Positions 24,689 to 31,810 of a DNA stretch of 44,854 nucleotides are shown here, piece after piece. How positions within the stretch are numbered: the first letter of the stretch is position 1; each line of letters starts with the position of its first letter. The stretch comes from Chloroflexi bacterium OHK40 (GTDB lineage: Bacteria > Chloroflexota > Chloroflexia > Chloroflexales > Chloroflexaceae). Where the stretch lies: positions 1 to 44,854 of the forward strand of contig SFCB01000121.1 in the NCBI GenBank assembly GCA_004367505.1. The letters are read 5' to 3'. Made by a program: the position numbers and the translations under genes. A model generated the notes under the pieces. It saw only the letters and a list, made by a program, of their open reading frames with translations, made no database searches and was not told where the DNA came from.

Positions 24689-25906
24689 TCATCCGCTCGC
24701 CGCAAGGGCCAGAATCTGCTCGACCTGGATTCGCTCCACGGCGTGGCCCTCGGCCATCCGCTGTGCCGCCACCATATCTTTGAAGCCCACCCCCGTCAGC
24801 CAGCAGGCCACCGTCTCGTCTCCTCGCAGCCGCCCGCTCGCGAGGTCGGCCCTGACGGCCGCCAGGGCCGTCGCGGCCGCGGGCTCGGCGAAGATGCCCT
24901 CGGCGGCGGCCAGTTCGGCCTGGGCGCTGTAGGTTGCCTCGTCGGGCACTGCGACAGCCCAGCCGCCTGACTCGCGGAGGGCGCGCAGCGCCAGGTCGCC
25001 GTCGGGCGGTGCGGTGAGCTGGATGCCCGAGATGGCGCTCTCGCAGCCGGCGATCGGGGCTACCGGCCTGCCGGCTGCCCAGGCCTGCACGATCGGGTCA
25101 CAGCCCTGCGCCTGTACGGCCACCATGTGGGGTAGTCGGTCGATCAATCCTGCCGCCCGCCACTCGATGAACCCCTTCCAGGAGGCGCTGAGTAGTCCGC
25201 CACCGCCGACGGGGATGTAGACCACATCGGGTGGGCGCCCGCCGAGTTGCTCGCAGACCTCGTAGCTGATCGTCTTGGCCCCCTCCATGGCGTGTGGGCT
25301 CAGGGTGCGCGCGGTGACTAGCATCGACCAGTTGTTAGAGTCGCAGATGGCCCTGAGGTTGCGCCACGTCGTCTGCTCTACAGCGGGGTCGTAGCCGAGC
25401 CGGGCCACGGCCCTCACCGTCGGGCCGTAGGCCAGGATCTGAGCCAGCTTGGCCGGCGCCGCGCGCTCCAGCGTGAAGAGGTGCCCCGGCACGCCAGCCC
25501 TCGCGCCGTATGCCGCAATGGCCGCGCCCGCGTTGCCCGACGATGTCGCGGCCCAGGCCGCCTTGCCAGTCTCGCGGAGGCGGGAGATCCCGACGGCGGC
25601 GATGCGGTCCTTGTACGAGCCAGTGGGGTTGGCGCCTTCGAGCTTGAAGTGCAGCCCCGGCAGATCGAGCGCGCGGCCGAGGCGCCCGGCGGGCAGCAGC
25701 GGTGTGCCGCCCTCGCCAAGGCTCACGGCATTGGCCGGGTCCTGAAGCGGCAGGCGGGACGCGTAGCGCCAGATGCCGGGCCGGGTGGTGTCAGTCGTCA
25801 GCGGGCGCTGGTAGCTGATCTCCACAAAGCCCCCGCATTTGGGGCAGGCGCTGGAAGAGCCACCGGGGGCGCGCCAGTCGCACACCTCACATGTGAGCGC
25901 GTACAT
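24689..25906 (-). CDS. Threonine synthase-like PLP enzyme with N-terminal zinc ribbon
   Basis: A 405-aa fold-type II PLP enzyme. A small zinc-ribbon-like head (Cys6, Cys9, Cys21, Cys24) precedes the catalytic domain, as in archaeal/plant-type threonine synthases. The PLP lysine is Lys99 (NPTGSYKDR), with SSGNAGAAIAAYG as the carboxylate-binding loop and GGGGLLSASWKG as the phosphate-binding loop. In a catabolic operon it may instead be a beta-eliminating ammonia-lyase or phospho-lyase. It is the first gene of the operon; ATG 25906 lies about 31 nt downstream of the predicted transcription start, with only a weak ribosome binding site. A TTG start at 25927 is less likely. Expression is probably controlled from the operator at 25982. 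Confidence 0.88.
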   Translation of the reverse strand: MYALTCEVCDWRAPGGSSSACPKCGGFVEISYQRPLTTDTTRPGIWRYASRLPLQDPANAVSLGEGGTPLLPAGRLGRALDLPGLHFKLEGANPTGSYKDRIAAVGISRLRETGKAAWAATSSGNAGAAIAAYGARAGVPGHLFTLERAAPAKLAQILAYGPTVRAVARLGYDPAVEQTTWRNLRAICDSNNWSMLVTARTLSPHAMEGAKTISYEVCEQLGGRPPDVVYIPVGGGGLLSASWKGFIEWRAAGLIDRLPHMVAVQAQGCDPIVQAWAAGRPVAPIAGCESAISGIQLTAPPDGDLALRALRESGGWAVAVPDEATYSAQAELAAAEGIFAEPAAATALAAVRADLASGRLRGDETVACWLTGVGFKDMVAAQRMAEGHAVERIQVEQILALAASG

Positions 25907-25920
25907 CGTCGGGGTCTCGC

Positions 25921-25948
25921 TTGACAAGGCAGGTGACGCCCCTACAAT
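25921..25948 (+). promoter_or_regulatory. Promoter of the iclR gene
   Basis: TTGACA (25921-25926), a 16-bp spacer and TACAAT (25943-25948). Transcription would start near 25955. The -10 box overlaps the -10 box of the opposing operon promoter by 5 bp, so the two promoters face each other and cannot be occupied at once. Confidence 0.7.
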
Positions 25949-25972
25949 ACAAGTGCCGCCATTTCAAGTCAA
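25944..25972 (-). promoter_or_regulatory. Promoter of the nine-unit catabolic operon
   Basis: On the minus strand, TTGACT (25972-25967), an exact 17-bp spacer and TATTGT (25949-25944). Transcription would start near 25937, 31 nt before the ThrC-like start codon. The 17-bp operator motif ends 9 bp upstream of the -35 box. Confidence 0.7.
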
Positions 25973-25981
25973 GATACTTCT

Positions 25982-25998
25982 GTTTCTTCTGGCGAAAC
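25982..25998 (-). promoter_or_regulatory. Predicted IclR operator, site 1
   Basis: On the minus strand the site reads GTTTCGCCAGAAGAAAC, with inverted arms GTTTC/GAAAC 7 bp apart. It matches the site at 33403-33419 at 16 of 17 positions. It is centred near -53 of the nine-unit operon and near +36 of iclR, between the iclR promoter and its GGAGG. Binding there could activate the operon and block iclR transcription. IclR-family proteins such as KdgR bind similar TGAAAC/GTTTCA arms, so the family fits. Confidence 0.65.
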
Positions 25999-26009
25999 GC
26001 GGAGGGGCG

Positions 26010-26777
26010 ATGACAAACGACTATATCGTGAAGCCGGTCTACAAGGCGCTTCAGGTACTGCTCTGCCTCGGCGAGGAGCGCCGCGAGATGGCCCTCTCCG
26101 AGATCTGCTACCGGGTCGCAATGCCAAAGACCACCACCTTCCGCTATCTGCAAACCCTCTGCGCCTGTGGCTTCGTCACCCACGACCCTGGCACCGACCT
26201 GTACCGGATCGGGCTCCGCCTCTGGGCCATCGGCCAGCTGGCCCGCGAGCCCCTGCACCTGCGTGAGACGGCCCTGCCCGCCATGCGCGAACTGCGCGAC
26301 CGCTTCAATGAGACGGTCAACCTCGGGATCCTCGACGGCCGCGATATCGTCTACCTCGACATGGTCGAGAGCCGCCGCTCGCTCCGCATGCAGGCGCAGC
26401 TCGGTGGCCGCGACCCTGTCTACTCGACGGCTCTGGGCAAGGCGATGGTCGCCTTCCTGCCCGAGGATCGCTGGCCCGAGCACCTGCCCACCCGCCTCAC
26501 CCCCCGGACTGACGCGAGCCACACCACCCTCGCCAGCCTGCGCGACGATCTCCGCCGCACGCGGGAGCGGGGCTACGGCCTCGATGATGGCGAGAACGAG
26601 GAGGGGGTTCGCTGCGTGGGCGCGCCAATCTTCGACCAGGACGGCCACGTCGCGGCCGGGGTGAGCCTCTCGGCCCCCGCGGCCCGCATGAACGATCGGG
26701 CGCTGCCCGAGGCGGCTGCGAGCGTCATCCAGACGGCCCTGGCGATCTCGTGCCGGCTAGGCTACCGCCCCAGGTGA
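26010..26777 (+). CDS. IclR-family transcriptional regulator
   Basis: A 255-aa regulator with an N-terminal winged helix-turn-helix (about 8-70; ALQVLLCLGEERREMALSEICYRVAMPKTTTFRYLQTL) and a C-terminal IclR effector domain (about 80-255; VNLGILDGRDIVYLDMVES, STALGKAMVAFLP, YGLDDGENEEGVRCVGAPI). The family includes both repressors and activators that bind small aromatic or sugar-acid ligands. ATG 26010 has GGAGG 4 bp before it. The frame extends 57 codons upstream into the promoter region, which is not coding. It lies between two minus-strand operons whose promoters both carry the same 17-bp site, and is the only regulator in the catabolic region, so it is the best candidate for binding that site. 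Confidence 0.93.
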   Translation: MTNDYIVKPVYKALQVLLCLGEERREMALSEICYRVAMPKTTTFRYLQTLCACGFVTHDPGTDLYRIGLRLWAIGQLAREPLHLRETALPAMRELRDRFNETVNLGILDGRDIVYLDMVESRRSLRMQAQLGGRDPVYSTALGKAMVAFLPEDRWPEHLPTRLTPRTDASHTTLASLRDDLRRTRERGYGLDDGENEEGVRCVGAPIFDQDGHVAAGVSLSAPAARMNDRALPEAAASVIQTALAISCRLGYRPR

Positions 26778-26785
26778 GGCCGCGG

Positions 26786-27694
26786 CTACTCAAGTCCATC
26801 CAGGGCGGCTCGCAGGTCGGGGCTGAGACCCTCGGTCGCCGCGATTCCCTGGTCGACGTGGGCGGGGGTACGGGCGCCGATGAGGACGCTGCTCAGCCCG
26901 GGCTGCCCCACCACCCAGGCCAGGGCGAGGTGGGCCATCGGGCGGCCGACGTCGGCCGCGATCGCCCGGAGCCCTTCCATCACGCGGAAGCGGGCCGTGG
27001 TGAAGTAGATCGCCTGGTGCGCCGGCACAACGTCGAAGCGGGTGCCTCTGGGCAACTCGCCTCCCTGCCGGTACTTGCCGGTGAGGAACCCGGCGCCGAG
27101 CGGGCTGTAAGTGATCATCCCGATCGCCTGGTCGGCGCAGAGGGGCCGTAGCTCCTGCTCGATCCGCCGGTCGGCGAGATTGTAGACGGGCTGCGTCGCC
27201 TCGAAGCGGGCCAGCCCGTGGACGTCCTGGATCCAGAGGGCCCTGGCCAGTTGCCAGGCGGCGTAGTTGCTGCACCCGATCGCGCGCGTCTTACCGGCCC
27301 GCACCAGTTCATCCAGGGCGCTCAGGGTCTCGAGCAGAGGCACCTCGGGATCAAAACGGTGAACCTGGAAGAGGTCGACGCTATCGACCCTGAGGCGGCG
27401 CAGGCTGGCCTCGCAGGAAGCTCGCACCCACTCGGCGGTGAGGGCGCCACTCACCTTCGTGGCAAGCGTCACCTGGCCCCGGGCTCGGCGCTCGGCGAGC
27501 CAGCGCCCGATGATGGCCTCCGACTCGCCGGCGGAGTAGGCCTCGGCGGTGTCGATGAGGGTGATGCCCCGCTCGAGGGCCCGGTCGAGCACGGCAAAGG
27601 CCGTTGCCTCGTCGATTTCGCGGCCGAAGGTTGCCCCGCCGATACCCACGGCGCTCACCCGCAGGCCGCTCCGCCCCAGTTCGCGCTGCTCCAT
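26786..27694 (-). CDS. Aldo/keto reductase
   Basis: A 302-aa NAD(P)H-dependent AKR TIM barrel with the complete catalytic tetrad Asp48, Tyr53, Lys80 and His112, and the family start ELGRSGLRVSAVGIGGATFG. The phosphate-binding C-terminal SSVLIGARTPAHV is present. It is the final gene of the ABC transporter operon, 10 bp after the Gfo gene, and is convergent with iclR, only 8 bp apart. An adjacent Gfo/AKR pair also exists at 33508-35507 in the divergent operon. The likely role is oxidation or reduction of a sugar-like substrate imported by the transporter, for example aldose to lactone or aldehyde to alcohol. Confidence 0.92.
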   Translation of the reverse strand: MEQRELGRSGLRVSAVGIGGATFGREIDEATAFAVLDRALERGITLIDTAEAYSAGESEAIIGRWLAERRARGQVTLATKVSGALTAEWVRASCEASLRRLRVDSVDLFQVHRFDPEVPLLETLSALDELVRAGKTRAIGCSNYAAWQLARALWIQDVHGLARFEATQPVYNLADRRIEQELRPLCADQAIGMITYSPLGAGFLTGKYRQGGELPRGTRFDVVPAHQAIYFTTARFRVMEGLRAIAADVGRPMAHLALAWVVGQPGLSSVLIGARTPAHVDQGIAATEGLSPDLRAALDGLE

Positions 27695-27704
27695 GGCTCA
27701 CCTC

Positions 27705-28790
27705 TCAGACAGAGGCGCCGAGGCTGGCCAGGGGCTCATCCACCGCCACGACGTCGAGGGGCAGGCGCACCGGCAGGCCGCTGCGGGCCGAGCGCACGCA
27801 GGCCTCACAGGTCTCGACGGCGGCGCGGCCATCCTCGCCGGTGACGCTGGGGGCCCGGCCCTCGCGCAGGCAGTCGATGAACTCCTGGAGCATCGCGGCA
27901 TGGGCGGCCATGCGCACAGGCGAGTTGGGATCGTTGCGGAAGTCGAAGGGCGGCTGCTCCCAGATCACCTCCCAACTGCGCTGCCTGCCGAGCCGTACGT
28001 TCGAGTACTGGTCCATCTCGAGCAGGCCGCGATCGCCGACGACCATGAAGCGAGTGCCGTGCTCGGGGAAGACGGCGTCGGGCAGTTCAAAGCAGAGGTT
28101 GAGTTGGGCCATGGCGCCGCTGGCGTAGCGCACCTGGGCCATGACGCTCATCGCGGGGAGTGGCAGGTCGGTCTGGGTGTCAATGTAGGCGAAAACCTCG
28201 GTCGCCTCGCTGCCGGTGAGCCAGCGCATGTAGTCGAAGTTGTGGACCGCCTGGTCGTAGAAGTGGCCGCCGCCAGTCGGCTCGCCGATCCAGGGCTTCT
28301 CGGCGACCGCGGCCAGGAAATCCTCGCGGGAGTGCATCGCGTAGGTGCGGATCTGCAGCACCCGCCCGATCGCCCCGGCGTCGACCAGTTCTTTGGCACG
28401 GGCCATGGTGCCGCGGAAGCGCAGGGTCTGGCTGACCATCAGGGTAACGCCGGCCTCGCGGCAGGCGGCGATCATGGCGTCGGCCTGGGCCACGCTTGGC
28501 GCAAACGGTTTCTCACTGAGTACGTGCTTGCCGGCGGCTGCAGCAGCCCGCACCTGCGGGAGGCGGATCTGCTCGGGCGTCGCCAGGATGACGGCGTCGA
28601 TGTCGGGCCGTGCCACAAGGGCCTCGATGCTCGGCTCGGCGGCGAGCCCGTACTCGGCCGCGAGGGCGGGGGCACGGCGGCCCACCGCCACCGCCACGGG
28701 CGCTGCGCCTCTCGTGTGCCGGGCCAGGGCCTCGGCGTAGGTGCGAGCCATGTATCCGGAGCCGACGATGCCGATGCGGACAGTGTCCAT
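27705..28790 (-). CDS. Gfo/Idh/MocA-family oxidoreductase
   Basis: A 361-aa NAD(P)-dependent sugar or inositol dehydrogenase-like protein. The Rossmann start RIGIVGSGYMARTYAEAL (5-22), the cofactor/catalytic motif SEKPFA with Glu93-Lys94-Pro95, and the GGGHFYDQAVHNFDYMRWLTG segment with the likely catalytic Asp/His are all present. The C-terminal tail carries the TGEDGRAAVETCEACVRSARSG motif also found, decayed, at 41774-41917. The start at 28790 has GAGGAGC upstream; the longer frame is rejected. It is co-transcribed with the ABC transporter, so it probably oxidises the imported substrate. Confidence 0.92.
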   Translation of the reverse strand: MDTVRIGIVGSGYMARTYAEALARHTRGAAPVAVAVGRRAPALAAEYGLAAEPSIEALVARPDIDAVILATPEQIRLPQVRAAAAAGKHVLSEKPFAPSVAQADAMIAACREAGVTLMVSQTLRFRGTMARAKELVDAGAIGRVLQIRTYAMHSREDFLAAVAEKPWIGEPTGGGHFYDQAVHNFDYMRWLTGSEATEVFAYIDTQTDLPLPAMSVMAQVRYASGAMAQLNLCFELPDAVFPEHGTRFMVVGDRGLLEMDQYSNVRLGRQRSWEVIWEQPPFDFRNDPNSPVRMAAHAAMLQEFIDCLREGRAPSVTGEDGRAAVETCEACVRSARSGLPVRLPLDVVAVDEPLASLGASV

Positions 28791-28825
28791 GCCAGTGCTC
28801 CTCAGCATCAAGAGCGCGCCCGACG

Positions 28826-29920
28826 TCAGTTCACGCGCCGCTCGCTGGCGGCATCGAAGAGGTGGACGCGGCCCCAGGGGATGCGTATGCTCACCTGATC
28901 GCCTATGCGGGGCGCGCTGTCGGGCTCGACGCGGGCCGTGAGCCGGTGAGGACCGCGGCGCACCTCGACGTAGGTGTCCGATCCGAGGGGCTCAAGGAGC
29001 TCGACCTCGCCGGTGAAGCCCTCACGCTCGGCGCCCGGTGGCCCTAGGCGGGCGTCCTCGGCGCGCACCCCCAGCAGCACCTCGCGCTCACCTGCGGCGA
29101 GGGCCGGCGGGGGTGGCCCATCGAGGGGCCAGCGCAGGTGTAGCCCCTCAGCCACGAGCTCGACGTTCCCCGCGGCGGCGCGTAGCTGGCCCGCGACCAG
29201 GCCCATGCGCGGCTTGCCGATGAAGGTCGCCACATACAGGTGGGAGGGCCGGCGGTAGATCTCCTGGGCGGGGCCGTACTGCACTACGATGCCGTCGCGC
29301 ATCACGGCCACGAAATCCGAGAGGATCATGGCTTCCTCCTGGTCGTGGGTAACAAAGATCGATGTTGTGCGCAGTTGCTGGTGGAGGCGCTTGATCTCCA
29401 CGCGCATGCGGGTACGCAGGCCGGCGTCGAGGTTTGAGAGCGGCTCGTCGAAGAGGAAGACTCTGGGCTCCTTGACCATCGCCCTGGCGAGGGCGACCCG
29501 CTGCTGCTGGCCGCCCGAGAGTTGGGCGATGCGTCGCCCGAGCAGCGGGCCAAGCTCGAGAGCCTCGGCGGTGGCGCGAACGCGGCGGTCGATCTCATCG
29601 CGGGGCCGGCGCTGCAGCTTCAGGGCGAAGGCGATATTGTCGAAGACGTTCATGTGCGGGTAGAGGGCGTAATTCTGGAAGACCATCGCCATGCCGCGCT
29701 CGTGGGGCGCCCAGCCGGTGATCGGCCGTCCGTCGAGCAGGATCTCGCCCCGCGACACTCGCTCAAGCCCCGCAATCATGTTCAGCGTGGTCGTCTTGCC
29801 ACAGCCCGAGGGGCCGAGCAGGGTCACGAAGGAGTGGTCGGGGATGTCGAGCGACACATCGCGCACCGCGTGCACGGGGCCGAAGGTCTTCGATAGGGCG
29901 CGCAGCTCAACCCGGCTCAT
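28826..29920 (-). CDS. Sugar ABC transporter ATP-binding protein (MalK/UgpC type)
   Basis: A 364-aa ATPase with Walker A GPSGCGKTT (36-44), Q-loop FQNYALYP, signature LSGGQQQRV (134-142), Walker B VFLFDEP (154-160) and a C-terminal TOBE/OB regulatory region (about 240-364; VLLGVRAEDARLG). This type couples to two MalF/MalG permeases as a homodimer and often serves several sugar transporters. Here it follows its permeases by 16 bp in the operon, so a complete ABC system is present. The C-terminal domain ends normally. Confidence 0.95.
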   Translation of the reverse strand: MSRVELRALSKTFGPVHAVRDVSLDIPDHSFVTLLGPSGCGKTTTLNMIAGLERVSRGEILLDGRPITGWAPHERGMAMVFQNYALYPHMNVFDNIAFALKLQRRPRDEIDRRVRATAEALELGPLLGRRIAQLSGGQQQRVALARAMVKEPRVFLFDEPLSNLDAGLRTRMRVEIKRLHQQLRTTSIFVTHDQEEAMILSDFVAVMRDGIVVQYGPAQEIYRRPSHLYVATFIGKPRMGLVAGQLRAAAGNVELVAEGLHLRWPLDGPPPPALAAGEREVLLGVRAEDARLGPPGAEREGFTGEVELLEPLGSDTYVEVRRGPHRLTARVEPDSAPRIGDQVSIRIPWGRVHLFDAASERRVN

Positions 29921-29936
29921 AGGGCACCTCGGCGCA

Positions 29937-30770
29937 TCAGTACTTCATGCCTTCCACGAGGCCCCGGACGATGAAGCGGTTCAGCACGAACACCAGCAGC
30001 ACCGGCGGTAGGAGCGCGAGCATCCCCGCTGCCGCCACCAGCGATGTATCGGAGTGGAAGGTCGTGCTGACCAGGGACGAGAGCTTGACCGTCACCGGCA
30101 CGGCGAGGCGGGTCGAGAGGATCAACCCGAAGAGAAACTCGTTCCAGGCCCCGATGAAGGCGAACACCGCCGTCGCGACCACGCCCGGCGCGGTGACCGG
30201 GATGATTACGCGCACCAGGGCGCCCAGGCGCGAGCAGCCGTCCATGCGGGCGGCGGCCTCCAGGGCGTAGGGCACCTGCTCGAAGAAGTTCTTCAGCATC
30301 CAGATCACGTAGGGCAGGAGGAAGGCCGTGTAGACCGCGATGAGCCCAAGGTGTGTGTCGAGCAGCTGCAAGCTGCGTAGCAGCAGGAACATCGGGATGA
30401 TCAGGATCATGGCCGGTACCATGCGCGCCGTCACGCTCAGGGTGAGGTAGAGGTTGCGGTGAGGTACGTTGAGCCGGGCCAGTGGGTAAGCCGCCAGCGT
30501 CCCCAGAGTCAGGCAGAGCAGCATGGTCGCCATGGAGACCAGGGCGCTCGTGCGCATGGCCCCGACGAACTCGGGCGAGGCCAGGGTGGCGGCGTACCAG
30601 CGCAGGCTGGTCTGCTCGAGGCGCAGGCGCGGCGGTACCGAGACGTAGTTAATCTCCGGCTGCACGCTCATCGTGGCGATCCAGGCCACGGGCGCGACCG
30701 TCCAGAGTAGCACCAGTGCCACCAGCGCGTAGACGGTCACGGGTCGGATCAGCGGCGAGGCCCTACTCAT
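29937..30770 (-). CDS. Sugar ABC transporter permease (MalG type)
   Basis: A 277-aa inner-membrane permease with about six transmembrane helices, the first at about residues 12-33. The EAA loop is YALEAAARMDGCSRLGALVRVIIP, which contacts the ATPase. The C-terminus FNRFIVRGLVEGMKY is typical of MalG-like CUT1 permeases. Its ATG at 30770 overlaps the 3' end of the MalF-type gene by 8 bp, so translation is coupled. The longer frame reading into the upstream gene is rejected. Confidence 0.93.
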   Translation of the reverse strand: MSRASPLIRPVTVYALVALVLLWTVAPVAWIATMSVQPEINYVSVPPRLRLEQTSLRWYAATLASPEFVGAMRTSALVSMATMLLCLTLGTLAAYPLARLNVPHRNLYLTLSVTARMVPAMILIIPMFLLLRSLQLLDTHLGLIAVYTAFLLPYVIWMLKNFFEQVPYALEAAARMDGCSRLGALVRVIIPVTAPGVVATAVFAFIGAWNEFLFGLILSTRLAVPVTVKLSSLVSTTFHSDTSLVAAAGMLALLPPVLLVFVLNRFIVRGLVEGMKY

Positions 30771-31713
30771 TGCGTGCCTCCCTCCTGCGGTGGCCGGCGG
30801 CCAGCAGGGGCGCCAGGCCACCGAGCAGCACAATCAGCAGCGCAAGCAGGGCGGCCAGGGCGGCCGCCTGGCCGAGGCTCAGGCGCTCGAAGGCATTGAT
30901 GAAGACCAGGTAGCTCAGCAGCACCGTGCCCTGCCCAGGCCCCCCCCGGGTGAGCGTGAAGATCAGGTCGAAGCTCTGGAGCGCGACGATCGTCTGCATG
31001 ACCACGGCGAAGATCAATATGCCGCGCAGCTGCGGCAGAGTGACGTGGCGGAAGCGAGCCAGTACCCCGGCACCGTCCATGCGCGCTGCGCGGTAGAGCG
31101 ACTCTGGGATGCTTTGCAGGCGAGCCAGGATAATCAGGGCCAGGAAGGGCAGGGTCTTCCATGCGGTGGCCAGGGCGGCGATCGTGATCGCCACCGGGGC
31201 GCTGTCGAGCCAGACGCGGTAGGCGGGGATGAGTCCGGCCTGCAGGAGCAGGGCATTGACCAGGCCGTAGTTGCTGTGGAAGAGGTAGCGCCAGAGCACG
31301 CCGGCTACCACCGGGGCCACGGCCCAGGGCAGCAGCACCAGCACCCGGGCGAACCCGCGTCCACGGAAAGGCTCGTTCAGCAGCAGGGCCACCCCCAGGG
31401 CCAGCAGTACGCTCGTCCCAACCGTCAGAGCGGCGAAGGCCAGCGTGCGCGCGAGCGACTCGCGCACGGCTCGCTCGCCCAGCACGCTGAGGTAGTTGCC
31501 CGGCCCCGCCCAGCGCCAGTCGGGCGACACAGTCAACTCGATGCGGAACAGGCTCATCGCGCCGGCGTAGGCCAGCGGGAATGCCAGAAACAGGAGCAGG
31601 ATCAGGGCTGCGGGCGCCAGCAGCAGGAGCCCGAAGCGCGCCTCGCTCATGCGGTGCAGGCGTTGCCCCAGGCTCGGGCGCAGCTCAGTTTGCTCAGGCA
31701 GGGTCGTGCGCAT
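30763..31713 (-). CDS. Sugar ABC transporter permease (MalF type)
   Basis: A 316-aa inner-membrane permease with about six transmembrane helices, starting at residues 22-45 (FGLLLLAPAALILLLFLAFP). The EAA loop is ESLYRAARMDGAGVLARFRHVTLPQL. LTRGGPGQGTVLLSYLVF near the C-terminus is the usual CUT1 motif. ATG 31713 is chosen, since the preceding codons of the frame fall in the intergenic hairpin region after the solute-binding gene. It overlaps the MalG-type gene by 8 bp. Confidence 0.92.
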   Translation of the reverse strand: MRTTLPEQTELRPSLGQRLHRMSEARFGLLLLAPAALILLLFLAFPLAYAGAMSLFRIELTVSPDWRWAGPGNYLSVLGERAVRESLARTLAFAALTVGTSVLLALGVALLLNEPFRGRGFARVLVLLPWAVAPVVAGVLWRYLFHSNYGLVNALLLQAGLIPAYRVWLDSAPVAITIAALATAWKTLPFLALIILARLQSIPESLYRAARMDGAGVLARFRHVTLPQLRGILIFAVVMQTIVALQSFDLIFTLTRGGPGQGTVLLSYLVFINAFERLSLGQAAALAALLALLIVLLGGLAPLLAAGHRRREARNE

Positions 31714-31766
31714 ACGCCACTTTGTCTGCTGCTCTACCAGGATCAGGGGAAGGGTTAGCTCGTGGG

Positions 31767-31797
31767 GTGCACAGGGCGGCTCCATCGCTCTGTGCAC
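31767..31797 (-). terminator. Intercistronic stem-loop after the solute-binding gene
   Basis: A perfect 8-bp stem (GTGCACAG / CTGTGCAC) with an additional inner GCG/CGC pairing lies 13 bp after the stop of the solute-binding gene and before the permease start. There is no T-tract. Such hairpins, as between malE and malF, protect the 3' end of the binding-protein message and lower permease expression. Confidence 0.6.
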
Positions 31798-31810
31798 ACA
31801 GCCCCTTCGG

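Noticed and set aside
16703-25906. Ectoine/hydroxyectoine degradation cluster, suggested by an AspA/DoeB-type deacylase, a class III aminotransferase and a threonine-type PLP enzyme
   Set aside because: No DoeA-type M24 hydrolase, no semialdehyde dehydrogenase and no TRAP or Ehu transporter are present, and DapA, MlrC and sugar-type ABC genes do not belong to that pathway.
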